This document shows, one piece after another, positions 19,051 to 27,269 of a DNA stretch of 55,465 bases (position 1 is the stretch's first letter; each line of letters starts with the position of its first letter). The DNA lies in the IMG/VR virus record IMGVR_UViG_3300022827_000009, positions 1-55,465 of that record; one strand, given 5' to 3'. A program made the translations under genes and the position numbers. Source of the stretch: a virus. The notes beneath the pieces were generated by a model, which made no database searches, was not told where the DNA came from, and saw only the letters and a program-made list of their open reading frames with translations.

Positions 19051-20001
19051 GTGGATGACCATAAACCTTTAAATAATAAACTTTGGGGAGACCCTAGGAT
19101 AAATGGCCTGTTTAAAAGTCTACACTTTAGACAAGCGATCTCGGAAAATTTAGATACCGAGTATCTGGCACGCCAAAGTCAGGACCTGCACACAAAATAT
19201 AATGTCAACTCTGCTGGCTACAGGTCACCTGAATTTATACCCAATCCAGACATCATTGCCATTGGGTGCTCTCAGACTTTTGGTATTGGTGTACCAGACT
19301 GGGCAGTCTGGCCTAAGAGGTTAGCAGATATGACTGGGAACTCGTATGTGAACCTTGCGTACTCGGGGGCCTCGATTGAGGCGCAAACAAGATCTGCCAT
19401 AGAGTACTGCACTAAGTACGGAAAGCCCAAGTATATTGTTGCGCTTTTTCCTGACCTCTATAGGATGCTTGCCCCCGTTGTCGGTGGTGGTATGAGTATC
19501 AGAGATGCTGACAGTCGTAAGAAACAGATTATGGACAAGGGGATTGTAGATATAGCAGATATAAGTTTCCCTGACCAGGTTGAGCTGCCCGTGCTCTCTA
19601 AGCGCCCCCATGGCGTGACAGATATCCTACCCGCGGAATGGCCTCTATACTTATCGCTACAAGCAATTGCCCTACTCGAAGCATACTGCGCAGCAGCTGA
19701 CATACACCTCGTATTCTCTAGCTGGAATTTAGAGTCCCTACAAGTACTATCAAGAATGGGAGTCACTGGGGGACTAATTGAGGACAGGACTCAAGAGTTT
19801 AAAGATGAAAATGGTCTATATAACAGCACGTGCCATGAAGGAGGGTTCACTGAATTTGGACCTAACTGGGTGATAGGTATGGATAACTATGAAGACAAAA
19901 AACAAATTGGACATATTGGCATTCACCGACATTTAGACTATGCTGAGATGTTCGCAGACAATTTAGAGAGAGTAGTACTCAATGCCGAGAAAAACACCTG
20001 A
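19051..20001 (+). CDS. SGNH/GDSL-hydrolase-like protein (paralogue 1)
   Basis: 316 residues from GTG 19051, chosen because the upstream in-frame start lies inside the preceding gene. IIAIGCSQTFGIGVP gives block I (nucleophile Ser in GCSxT), NLAYSGASIEAQ gives the block with oxyanion Gly, and a C-terminal GHIGIHRHLDYAEMF supplies the likely block V His. SGNH enzymes act as esterases or O-acyltransferases on sugars. Three paralogues lie at 28990, 32029 and 33104. Confidence 0.7.
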   Translation: MDDHKPLNNKLWGDPRINGLFKSLHFRQAISENLDTEYLARQSQDLHTKYNVNSAGYRSPEFIPNPDIIAIGCSQTFGIGVPDWAVWPKRLADMTGNSYVNLAYSGASIEAQTRSAIEYCTKYGKPKYIVALFPDLYRMLAPVVGGGMSIRDADSRKKQIMDKGIVDIADISFPDQVELPVLSKRPHGVTDILPAEWPLYLSLQAIALLEAYCAAADIHLVFSSWNLESLQVLSRMGVTGGLIEDRTQEFKDENGLYNSTCHEGGFTEFGPNWVIGMDNYEDKKQIGHIGIHRHLDYAEMFADNLERVVLNAEKNT

Positions 20002-20392
20002 GCTTCAAAAAGAGTTTCAACGTAACTGGATGGCGAAGCGCAGAGCTGAGTGGATCGCGTCAAAGGGTGGAGTCTGCGCTAAGTGTGGCTCTACCGATCG
20101 TATCGAGATAGACCACATAGATAGAAGTCTAAAGACTTTAAACTTCTCAAGTATATGGTCCAGAAAAGAAGAGGTTCGTATTAAAGAGCTCGCAAACGGG
20201 CAGCTACTTTGCTACAGATGTCATAAGATTAAAACTAGAAATGAGAGAATAGACCCTAATCTTCAGCATGGAACAACTGGAATGTATAAAAGAAAGTGTC
20301 GTTGCCAGATATGTAAAGATGCAAATGCTGCAAGATGCAGACGACAGAGAGCCGCTAAAGAGGAGCGTGAGGCTAGTGAGTTTAATCTATAA
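19982..20392 (+). CDS. HNH endonuclease-like protein
   Basis: 136 residues. CAKCGSTDRIEIDHIDRS supplies a CxxC and the HNH Asp-His, and LCYRCHKIKTRNE provides the second CxxC with His and Asn. The tail HGTTGMYKRKCRCQICKDAN is a motif found in other phage HNH proteins. It may be a free-standing homing or packaging-associated nuclease. It overlaps the SGNH gene by 20 bases. Confidence 0.75.
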   Translation: MPRKTPELQKEFQRNWMAKRRAEWIASKGGVCAKCGSTDRIEIDHIDRSLKTLNFSSIWSRKEEVRIKELANGQLLCYRCHKIKTRNERIDPNLQHGTTGMYKRKCRCQICKDANAARCRRQRAAKEEREASEFNL

Positions 20393-20582
20393 CTACAAAA
20401 CACCTGAAAAAGATGCAGCTGGACTGTGGGCCGTAATGTCGCTCAAGGATGGAATGGTCTTTGAGGGGATAGTGATCAATGAGGCACCACATGGTATCTA
20501 CCTCTCTATAGGTGGAAATCAAGATAGGCTCTCCCTATTCCCTTGGCATCAAGTTTCTAGAGTTGTGTATAAAGAAGTTTGA
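20376..20582 (+). CDS. Small LSm/SH3-like barrel protein
   Basis: About 68 residues from GTG 20376, with AGGAG at 20361-20365. The pattern LWAVMSLKDGMVFEGIVINE...GIYLSIGG...LFPWHQVSRVVY alternates strands as in Sm-like or SH3-like barrels. Function unknown; nucleic-acid binding is only a guess from the fold impression. A longer in-frame reading from 20268 lies inside the HNH gene and is unlikely. Confidence 0.5.
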   Translation: MSLIYNYKTPEKDAAGLWAVMSLKDGMVFEGIVINEAPHGIYLSIGGNQDRLSLFPWHQVSRVVYKEV

Positions 20583-20601
20583 TATTCGCTGGATAGTATG
20601 A

Positions 20602-20607
20602 TACTGT
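20602..20607 (+). promoter_or_regulatory. -10 TACTGT, leaderless
   Basis: TACTGT with seven bases to ATG at 20615. Confidence 0.4.
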
Positions 20608-20614
20608 TCTTTCT

Positions 20615-22129
20615 ATGAAGAATACATCAGCATTTCTAGTAACAGCCCTAATACTTTCTGGATGCACCAGTGGTGCAGTAATTCAGACAAGCCCTCCGGT
20701 GGAAGAGACGAGTTCGTCATCTCCAGTAGAGAGCGCCAGCCCTAGTCAATCTTCGACCTCTACTCCAGAGTCTGATGCCCCTATTGTAGAAGAAACCTTG
20801 TCGACTACACCTACACCTGTCGACACTGCGACTAGTGGGCCAGTCCCGACTCCTACCAGTACAAAACCGCCCACCGGGGCAGACGTCCCTATTGTGAGAG
20901 AACCGCTACCTCAGCTGATACTGAGCTCCAATTCGATGAACCCCAATATCTGTAAGCTCAAAGAAAACAGTGGGCCACGCAATAAGTACGGATCTTCTGT
21001 TGCGACCAGCTTCCCTCTGGGAGCTACGACCTCTAAGACTGGTCCACGGACCGGGGTCTTCAATGTGGCGCTAGTGTTCATAGAGTGGGGTGACCTTAGG
21101 GGAACCGATGCTGACTACGAATACTGGACAAATCAAGTAGAAAAATTTGAAGACTTCTATTGGATGGTTTCCGAAGGGAAGCTAAATGTAGAAGTACATC
21201 AAGAAAAGAAGTGGTTCACGGTCGCTGACAGTTATAAGCCTTACATCACAAGTAACGACTTCTCTGGTGGGGACTGGAGGTCGACTCCTACTTTGCAGCC
21301 AAAACTTGATGACTTTGTTAGTGCTACTGACGCTGGTGTGGACTACTCCGGCATAGACATGATTATTTACGCGATACCCAGGGCTGAAGAGGTCTTTGAA
21401 ACCGGCCCCCATGATTTTGGAACGAACCCTGGAACGGTCGCTAATACCCAAGAAGGAAAGATATACAACTGGATAGCTCCTGGAAGCTGGTTTATAGACA
21501 ACCCAGGTCAGCCTAGTTGGGTATTCATGGCCCATGAGTTTGGGCACGTACTGGGATGGGCAGATTTCAGGGACTGGCTAGAGCAGGGTAAGCAGCCAAA
21601 CAACTATCAAGCATATATTGTGAATCCCATGCATGGTTTTGAAATCATGGACAACCAAGGTGGACCTATCAGAACTATCGTGTCTTGGCTTCGATGGCTA
21701 CAGGGCTGGCTCACAGATGATCAAATAACTTGCATCGATGGCGGTGCCGTTAAAGATGAACTGTATAAAGTCACACAGTTGAACAAGATCAACGGCACAG
21801 TGGAAGCGCTGGTAATAAAAACCAGTGCCACAACTGCACTAGTTGTTGAGTCCAGGAGATGGGACTCTAGATTTGATGTCCCAGTCGTGCACTCTAAGGA
21901 TGGCGTGATCATCTACACAGTCGATTCTACGCTTGGCAACCATGAGGGCCCTCTAAAGCTACTAAGCCCCAGGGACATAACTAAATACCTAAAAGAGACC
22001 ACAACTTACCCAGACTGGAGAACGTTAGACGCCGTGTTCTATGAGGGTGACTCTATTACGGTAGACGGGCTGACTATAAAGCTAGAACGAATGGACAGTG
22101 CTGGAGACATAATTAGGGTAAGTCGCTAG
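20615..22129 (+). CDS. Secreted lipoprotein metalloprotease, M6-like
   Basis: 504 residues. The signal peptide ends in a lipobox LSGC (Cys17), so the mature protein would be lipid-anchored outside the membrane. A Ser/Thr/Pro-rich linker (about 20-95) follows. The zincin motif HEFGHVLGWAD starts at H307 and fits HExxHxxGxxD as in M6 immune-inhibitor-A-type proteases. The C-terminal domain is beta-rich. This is the second predicted secreted protease in the window. A defence against competing phages or degradation of a surface or environmental protein is possible. Confidence 0.8.
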   Translation: MKNTSAFLVTALILSGCTSGAVIQTSPPVEETSSSSPVESASPSQSSTSTPESDAPIVEETLSTTPTPVDTATSGPVPTPTSTKPPTGADVPIVREPLPQLILSSNSMNPNICKLKENSGPRNKYGSSVATSFPLGATTSKTGPRTGVFNVALVFIEWGDLRGTDADYEYWTNQVEKFEDFYWMVSEGKLNVEVHQEKKWFTVADSYKPYITSNDFSGGDWRSTPTLQPKLDDFVSATDAGVDYSGIDMIIYAIPRAEEVFETGPHDFGTNPGTVANTQEGKIYNWIAPGSWFIDNPGQPSWVFMAHEFGHVLGWADFRDWLEQGKQPNNYQAYIVNPMHGFEIMDNQGGPIRTIVSWLRWLQGWLTDDQITCIDGGAVKDELYKVTQLNKINGTVEALVIKTSATTALVVESRRWDSRFDVPVVHSKDGVIIYTVDSTLGNHEGPLKLLSPRDITKYLKETTTYPDWRTLDAVFYEGDSITVDGLTIKLERMDSAGDIIRVSR

Positions 22130-22134
22130 GTTGG

Positions 22135-22140
22135 TAGAAT
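22135..22140 (+). promoter_or_regulatory. -10 TGG-TAGAAT, leaderless
   Basis: TAGAAT with extended TGG, six bases (agatat), ATG at 22147. Confidence 0.65.
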
Positions 22141-22146
22141 AGATAT

Positions 22147-22608
22147 ATGAAATTCCTACCTGCATACGCTGCATATCAAGACTCTAAACTATTTCTTGAC
22201 TACTTAGAGGCTAATGGGTCAACGAAAGTTAACGAAGCATCGTCTGAGGCCCCGGCAGAGTCACCAGTTAACGAAAGACTTGGTGGCTTCGCTAAGGGTA
22301 TTAGGGAATTCCATGGTAACCGCGCTCACAGTTACTCTATAGACAAGCATCAATATAAGCACACGTTGAGCCTTGACAGCTTTGAATACATCTCGGCTGG
22401 GGAGGACCTAGTAATACCCCCTACCACAGCATGGGTGGGGATTATCTATCTAGACACCCTGGGAGAAGAGTACCAAGGACTGCCTGACATTTTTGGAGAC
22501 CTAGAGATCTCGCCGGGGGCTGGCGATGTAATGGTGTTTCCCGCAGACGTAGAGAAGTTCTTTGGCGGAGCTGCTAGAAAGTTTGCCATGTACTGGAAGG
22601 CAGACTAG
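22147..22608 (+). CDS. Degenerate 2OG-oxygenase-like protein
   Basis: 153 residues. The C-terminal half (WVGIIYLDTLGEEYQG...GDLEISPGAGDVMVFPA) has the strand pattern of the 2OG oxygenase core. No HxD is recognisable, and the distal His position reads DVEKFFGG. It is therefore likely inactive as an oxygenase. It is first in a tightly overlapped unit with genes at 22608 and shares a leaderless promoter. Confidence 0.5.
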   Translation: MKFLPAYAAYQDSKLFLDYLEANGSTKVNEASSEAPAESPVNERLGGFAKGIREFHGNRAHSYSIDKHQYKHTLSLDSFEYISAGEDLVIPPTTAWVGIIYLDTLGEEYQGLPDIFGDLEISPGAGDVMVFPADVEKFFGGAARKFAMYWKAD

Positions 22609-23138
22609 TGCACTTTCCTCCAGTGCTAATTGAAGATGCCTTCACCAACGAAGAGCAGCAAGCTCTTGCAGACGTAGTTCACGTCGAGTACGTTCCTTTC
22701 AGGGACGAGAGAAACAATAGGGACTTAGCGAAATTCAAAGCACTAAAAGAGTTCAGCGAAAAGCTAGAACCCCTGGCAAGAAAGATCTTTAACGACCCTA
22801 CGCTCAAAAGTACCTACAGAGTGTACATCGACTACAACGATGAGGACTCGACTCTTAATATGCATAAAGACCAAAACGCTTGTGTGTACACCATAGACTA
22901 CTGCGTCTCTGCGGAAACTGATTGGCCACTTATAGTCGAAGGTGAAGAGTACAGCTTTAAGCCTGGACAGGCGCTAGCATTTATGGGAGGCGAAGACCTC
23001 CACGGCAGAAACCCCAAAGGCGCGGGCCGCGTCGAGAACATAATGTTCCACTTCTGCCCCGAGGATCATTGGTGGTTCACGGAAGGACCTGACCACATAG
23101 AAGTTTTGAAGGAAGCTGGAAAGCTAACTATTTACTAG
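22608..23138 (+). CDS. 2OG-Fe(II) oxygenase
   Basis: 176 residues from GTG 22608, overlapping the previous stop (TAGTG). H86-x-D88 (NMHKDQNA), the strand WPLIVEGEEYSFKPGQALAF, and H132 (EDLHGR) make up the triad. It differs from the P4H-like set and is close in layout to the gene at 23380. Possible substrates include amino acids, peptides or small molecules. Confidence 0.75.
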   Translation: MHFPPVLIEDAFTNEEQQALADVVHVEYVPFRDERNNRDLAKFKALKEFSEKLEPLARKIFNDPTLKSTYRVYIDYNDEDSTLNMHKDQNACVYTIDYCVSAETDWPLIVEGEEYSFKPGQALAFMGGEDLHGRNPKGAGRVENIMFHFCPEDHWWFTEGPDHIEVLKEAGKLTIY

Positions 23139-23365
23139 TAGAGTCCCCGCGTGTGAGCTCTCCAGTAAGAGGGTGGAAACTTTGCCATCATTGTCTCTAC
23201 CTCTTCAGTGTTCTGATATAGGAGTAGGTAGTGATTGCAAGCATCGACGTCCTCAGGCATTCCATCATGGGTACGACATATTGGTGAAGAGTTCCAGCTC
23301 CTAGACAAGCCGTATTCAATCCACTCATCGAATGACATCTCTTCTCTACCGGGTTCTGCTTCCAT
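23135..23365 (-). CDS. Conserved small protein, paralogue of 6152-6391
   Basis: 76 residues with F-x-x-W-x-E-x-G, PICRTHDGMP, ACNHYLLLY and a terminal SYWRAHTRG. This matches the protein at 6152. Function unknown. It is divergently transcribed from 23380 by a shared palindromic promoter and overlaps the 3' end of the oxygenase at 22608 by 4 bases. Confidence 0.7.
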   Translation of the reverse strand: MEAEPGREEMSFDEWIEYGLSRSWNSSPICRTHDGMPEDVDACNHYLLLYQNTEEVETMMAKFPPSYWRAHTRGLY

Positions 23366-23367
23366 GT

Positions 23368-23377
23368 TAGAATTCTA
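23368..23377. promoter_or_regulatory. Palindromic bidirectional -10 TAGAATTCTA
   Basis: The 10-bp palindrome reads TAGAAT on both strands. Six bases separate it from GTG 23380 on plus and from ATG 23365 on minus. Both genes therefore appear leaderless from one symmetric element. Confidence 0.7.
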
Positions 23378-23379
23378 TC

Positions 23380-23907
23380 GTGTATAAGCCTGAGCTAATT
23401 AAGAACCTCTTCAGTCAAGAAGACATTGATAGATTGAGGGCAGAGATCCTAGATGGATCTGAGCTGAAGCGTGACGACTACGATGAAGTCTGTAATCGGT
23501 CAGTCATAGAGCACCATCTCTTAGACTCTTACTTTAGCCGTAAAGCTCTAGATGATGTAAGAAGAATCTACGAGGATGAATCCATAGAGCCCACCATATG
23601 CATCTACTCTAAATATGATAGCCCCGACTCTTTTCTGCCTGAACACGTGGACAGGAACGCCTGCGAGTTCAACATCTCTTATGTAGTATCTCAGCAGGAG
23701 CCTTGGCCTATAATCATAAACGGCACTAAGTACTATCTAGAAGTGGGAGACGCCATTACTTATCATGGCACCAACTCTCGACACAGTAGGGGAGAGCTTC
23801 AAGAAACTAGCAATACTGAAGTAGAGATGTTAATATTCCACTACGTCTCCGGCTCCCATTGGTTCTTTAACCACTGCGACGACTTCTACCCGGACAGTGA
23901 GCTGTAA
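23380..23907 (+). CDS. 2OG-Fe(II) oxygenase
   Basis: 175 residues from GTG 23380. H89-x-D91 (EHVDRNACEF) and H135 (TNSRHSRGEL) form the metal site. WPIIINGTKYYLEVGDAITYHG connects them. Close relative of 22608. It is coupled by TAATG to a fused Rossmann protein whose C-terminus is a decayed copy of the same domain. Confidence 0.75.
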   Translation: MYKPELIKNLFSQEDIDRLRAEILDGSELKRDDYDEVCNRSVIEHHLLDSYFSRKALDDVRRIYEDESIEPTICIYSKYDSPDSFLPEHVDRNACEFNISYVVSQQEPWPIIINGTKYYLEVGDAITYHGTNSRHSRGELQETSNTEVEMLIFHYVSGSHWFFNHCDDFYPDSEL

Positions 23908-25118
23908 TGCAAATAGCAATGCTTGGGTTTGGTAAAGTCTGCAGAAGTGTCACCAACAAGATAAAAGAGTTCCCAGAGTTTGGGAGAGGTGGCAAAGTTC
24001 AGATCTATGCTATTCACACTAAGCGTCACTCATTAAGTTATGGACCTGACCTTGCCGTTGAGATTCCCGACCCACATGATGATGGGCTTAGGACTTACAA
24101 AGATGGGTACCAAGCTACAGATAATTACTACACATCCGTCACTAACTATGAGGACTGGATATTGGGTGAGCTAGCAAAGGGTGCAATAGACACCGTAATC
24201 AACTGCATCCCGTACAGTGACGACTCTCTTCAGATGTTACACAGGTTCTTGGACGCAGCTCCCGAGCACACGAAGTTCTACCTGATAGGTAAGCCGGAAC
24301 AGAGTGAGCAGGAACTTTTAATATCTGAGGTTGCTGAGCTGAAGAGCTTGCGTATAGCTTTTGTGGAAGATGAAACTAATAGCGTGGACGGGATCTCCGA
24401 AGTACTAGTAAATGAGCTGCGAAAAGATTTGAATGGTGGGCTGCCCTGGGAGAAAGTAATCCGTAGTGAAAAGTTCTGGGAAGACGCAGAACAAAAGTAC
24501 GAAGCCGCACGGCACCAGATGGCTGCGCTACACGTCATGAAAAGAACGGAAGCTGTAGCAGAACGACTAAGTGAGATGCCCGCCGGCAGAACTTCGAATG
24601 GAGCTTGTAACATATCTAGTCCTATAACTGAAGCAGACCTAGAGTCTATACAGAGATTTGTAGTGAACGGTGAGGGATCCTTTGAGCGCAATGAGTGGTA
24701 TGACACCGATAGGAAGTGTCTTGTCGTGGAGCATGAGATGCTTAATTGGTTTTTTGGCCCCTTCTGCTTTGAGGATGCGGCCACGCAAGAGTTTCTGGAG
24801 CCTCTGCTGAGAACCACTAGTGCTAGGTACTACAAGTATGACTCTGCGGATAGCTATGTTGAAGCGCACGTTGAAGCGCCTTCGTGTGGTTACGTTATAG
24901 ATTACGTCATTTCTGGGGACATGCCTTGGCATCTCAATGTTTCAGGTGCGCCTCCCCAGGGTGTAGGAGTGCTAGAGGGAGTAGCTTACAAGTCTGGGCT
25001 AACAAGTAGAGCCCCTCTTGGGGTTGCGACAAGTCCTGTAGAATTGCTGGTAATACATTTTGCTAAAACAGTAAACGGGAAAGTACCTAACTGTACGTGC
25101 TATCAGGAGGATAAATAA
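23907..25118 (+). CDS. Rossmann domain fused to an inactive 2OG-like domain
   Basis: 403 residues. The N-terminus (IAMLGFGKVCRSV) has a Rossmann nucleotide-binding start with GxGxxx. Residues about 240-390 align with the gene at 23380: SYVEAHVEAPSCGYVIDYVI keeps H321 but has E323 for Asp, and the distal SRHSRG is SRAPLG (A369 for His). The oxygenase part is thus unlikely to bind iron in the usual way. It may serve as a scaffold or substrate-binding module. It is coupled upstream to 23380 (TAATG), and AGGAGG before the next gene links it downstream. Confidence 0.6.
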   Translation: MQIAMLGFGKVCRSVTNKIKEFPEFGRGGKVQIYAIHTKRHSLSYGPDLAVEIPDPHDDGLRTYKDGYQATDNYYTSVTNYEDWILGELAKGAIDTVINCIPYSDDSLQMLHRFLDAAPEHTKFYLIGKPEQSEQELLISEVAELKSLRIAFVEDETNSVDGISEVLVNELRKDLNGGLPWEKVIRSEKFWEDAEQKYEAARHQMAALHVMKRTEAVAERLSEMPAGRTSNGACNISSPITEADLESIQRFVVNGEGSFERNEWYDTDRKCLVVEHEMLNWFFGPFCFEDAATQEFLEPLLRTTSARYYKYDSADSYVEAHVEAPSCGYVIDYVISGDMPWHLNVSGAPPQGVGVLEGVAYKSGLTSRAPLGVATSPVELLVIHFAKTVNGKVPNCTCYQEDK

Positions 25119-25753
25119 TGTTAATGAGTATTCTAGTACTTGGCTATGGACCCGCTGCCCAGGAGTTTGTCAAAGGCATTAAGGCGAGTAAGTTCTACAA
25201 AACTACAGACTTAGACGTCGACAAGGCTAGGATACATGTTGTCCAAGTAGAAGACAATAGTGACCCGAAATACTCTGACCTCACTACGGTTCATGAAATG
25301 GCAGATGGAAATGTCTTGAGGGTGATAAAAGATGGCACCGAACTAACCCCTAATGAAACACCGTTTGGTGATGACGTGTACTGGCTACTAGAATCAGACG
25401 GTCACGACACTGTAGTAGAACTTGAAGAAGGCGACACAAAATGGCTTGAAGAGCTTCTGCCAAAGTTGGCAAAACGTGGATATAGCATCCACCTAACTAA
25501 CCCAGATTTGGTATTGAAGATGCAGGCCAAGCTTGAGGAGGCCACCGCAGCGGGTGCTACTGAGACTGGCAGGCGTACTTCGCTAGTAACTCACAGTGTC
25601 TCTACGGTGCTGCCTAACATCCAAGATCTATTGCTCGATATTTGGCAGTCAAAAAGGCAAGCAACCTCGGTTTCGGCGGCTGATGAAATAGCAATCTCTA
25701 AAGAAGGCGAGCCTTGTGGCACCGAAGACTCAGTTCCTTGGAATAATCTGTAA
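25118..25753 (+). CDS. Rossmann-fold protein
   Basis: 211 residues. The N-terminus SILVLGYGPAAQEFVKGI is a beta-alpha nucleotide-binding start and is similar in kind to that of the preceding fusion. The rest is unrecognised. ATG at 25118 follows AGGAGG (spacing 7); ATG 25124 is an alternative. It probably works with the neighbouring oxygenases. Confidence 0.55.
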   Translation: MLMSILVLGYGPAAQEFVKGIKASKFYKTTDLDVDKARIHVVQVEDNSDPKYSDLTTVHEMADGNVLRVIKDGTELTPNETPFGDDVYWLLESDGHDTVVELEEGDTKWLEELLPKLAKRGYSIHLTNPDLVLKMQAKLEEATAAGATETGRRTSLVTHSVSTVLPNIQDLLLDIWQSKRQATSVSAADEIAISKEGEPCGTEDSVPWNNL

Positions 25754-25761
25754 ACCTGTAG

Positions 25762-25767
25762 TAGGAT
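25762..25767 (+). promoter_or_regulatory. -10 TAGGAT, leaderless
   Basis: TAGGAT, agcacc, ATG at 25774. Confidence 0.6.
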
Positions 25768-25773
25768 AGCACC

Positions 25774-26100
25774 ATGAGTATAAATGATTGGGACTACGTA
25801 TCCGAAGGTGTGACTGAAGAGGATCTTGGGATCTTCACGCTAAGCCTATCCAAGGTCTTAGATAAAAAGGGTGAAGCATACCGTGCGATAGACGCGCTTA
25901 TTGACTCGGCTGGGGAATCCTGGTTTGAGATGGGAGAGAACCTGGAAAGAAAGAGGGTTCTAGATATACTTGACACTTTTGAGCATACCCTGGTAGACTC
26001 TGAAGAAGACGCTAAAATGGCGCTACACGTTCTTAGAGAAATGATTTCCAATGCTACGCAAGAAACCGCCGAAGGAACCGAAGGTTACATACCTTCCTAG
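25774..26100 (+). CDS. Acidic helical protein with ERKR motif
   Basis: 108 residues, acidic and helical. The centre MGENLERKRVLDILDTFEH is one instance of a short motif (G-x3-ERxRhhxhL) shared by several small proteins in this window (26789, 27520, 31815). No function known. It heads a chain of small overlapping genes. Confidence 0.6.
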   Translation: MSINDWDYVSEGVTEEDLGIFTLSLSKVLDKKGEAYRAIDALIDSAGESWFEMGENLERKRVLDILDTFEHTLVDSEEDAKMALHVLREMISNATQETAEGTEGYIPS

Positions 26101-26431
26101 ACCTGCCCGCTCTTATAGGCCTGAATCTTGTCCGGGCCACAAATTTCTTACAGAGACTGAAGGTCTAGTCGATATGGCACTGTCCTATGAAGTTAATGAT
26201 AATTCAGTGTGCTTTAATTGTGGGTTTTACTTTTCGACGTGGGTGTGGTACTCTAATAAAATAACAACAACGTACAGAAAGGGTATTGATAATGAGGCCG
26301 GACAGGTTATTACGTTTCTTGCAAATCAAATTGCAAAAATTGATGATGAAATCCCAGCGGGCTGGGGAGACCATCTCCTGGGCAAACTACGAGATAGAAG
26401 AAAGAAGCAAAAAAATAATGACAGATACTAA
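26051..26431 (+). CDS. Hypothetical zinc-finger-like protein
   Basis: 126 residues. SCPGHKF and CFNCGFYFS supply a CxxH and CxxC that could bind zinc. The N-terminus and C-terminus are basic (KLRDRRKKQKNNDR). It overlaps the previous gene by 50 bases. Unrecognised. Confidence 0.55.
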   Translation: MLRKKPPKEPKVTYLPRPARSYRPESCPGHKFLTETEGLVDMALSYEVNDNSVCFNCGFYFSTWVWYSNKITTTYRKGIDNEAGQVITFLANQIAKIDDEIPAGWGDHLLGKLRDRRKKQKNNDRY

Positions 26432-26576
26432 TCACGAATACACTATGGAACAGATTGCAGATATCTACTCTAAGCTGGAGGTCTCAAAACTTCTAATAAG
26501 TATGGGCACAGATATCGCCAAGCAAGTTGAAACTGACATTAAATTCTATAGGATGACTAATGACTCAGATAAATAG
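26418..26576 (+). CDS. 52-residue hypothetical protein
   Basis: ATG at 26418 (within TAATG) gives MTDTNHEYTMEQIADIYSKL and 32 further residues. It is helical. It overlaps neighbours at both ends. The longer in-frame reading from 26286 lies in the previous gene and is rejected. Confidence 0.5.
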   Translation: MTDTNHEYTMEQIADIYSKLEVSKLLISMGTDIAKQVETDIKFYRMTNDSDK

Positions 26577-26799
26577 GACTAAGGGCCCTCTGGTATCAAT
26601 CAGTGATGCTGCAAAGATGGGAGGTATCAGTCAAGAAACTATAAGAAAATACGTCAAGCAAGGCATACTGGAGACAGAATTTGACGGAGGGATGATCTAC
26701 TATCGTGAACTACTTAAGGCATCCTGGGAGACAAAACAACGCCACATGACTAGTAATGCTGGTGACAATAATTACAGGAGGCAACAAAATGATGTCTGA
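26560..26799 (+). CDS. Excisionase/MerR-like HTH protein
   Basis: 79 residues. VSISDAAKMGGISQETIRKY then VKQGILETEFDGGMIYYRELLKASW is a winged HTH of the MerR/excisionase type. It probably binds DNA as a small regulator or a recombination directionality factor. A serine recombinase exists at 15956 but is not adjacent. A basic tail follows the HTH. Confidence 0.7.
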   Translation: MTQINRTKGPLVSISDAAKMGGISQETIRKYVKQGILETEFDGGMIYYRELLKASWETKQRHMTSNAGDNNYRRQQNDV

Positions 26800-26998
26800 G
26801 TGTGAGCTACACGACTGGGCATTCGGTACAGATGACGATATAGGATGCCCCGTATGTTACGGAATCTCTATAGAGCGTAAACGGATTATTGATCTAATGT
26901 ATGTGAAAGCTGCTAATCGTAATATCTTTGAGGCCCTAGAGCATCCGTACTCTGCGAAAGAGCTAGAGGATATGATCAGGGAGGGACAAGATGACTAA
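26789..26998 (+). CDS. Small CxxC protein with ERKR motif
   Basis: 69 residues from ATG 26789 after AGGAGG (26776-26781). CELHDWAFGTDDDIGCPVCYG forms a C-x2-H...CxxC metal site, and ISIERKRIIDLM carries the shared motif. Function unknown. The start in the longer frame at 26756 is not supported by a ribosome site. Confidence 0.6.
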   Translation: MMSECELHDWAFGTDDDIGCPVCYGISIERKRIIDLMYVKAANRNIFEALEHPYSAKELEDMIREGQDD

Positions 26999-27269
26999 GC
27001 AAAACGATTACCTAGGCTCACTTGATCCGGATGAGTTCCAGGCGGAGGAAGATTTCTTAAACAACCACTGGGCCAACGACATGCTAGATGCACCTCACGC
27101 TTTGATTGCGGTTATAGAAACCAAGATAGCTAGAGCGGTAATTGCAGAGCGTAACCAAATCTACAAAGAGATTGATAAGCACTTTCGGCTATTTGACGGA
27201 GAATCAATTTCGCACAAAATCAGCGAAGCGGAGCTTATAACGTTGATAAATGAGGCACTACACGACTAA
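26991..27269 (+). CDS. Small acidic hypothetical protein
   Basis: 92 residues, helical, with VIAERNQIYKEIDKHF reminiscent of the neighbours' ERxR helix. It overlaps the previous gene by 8 bases. Last gene before a non-coding, palindrome-rich stretch. Confidence 0.55.
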   Translation: MTKQNDYLGSLDPDEFQAEEDFLNNHWANDMLDAPHALIAVIETKIARAVIAERNQIYKEIDKHFRLFDGESISHKISEAELITLINEALHD

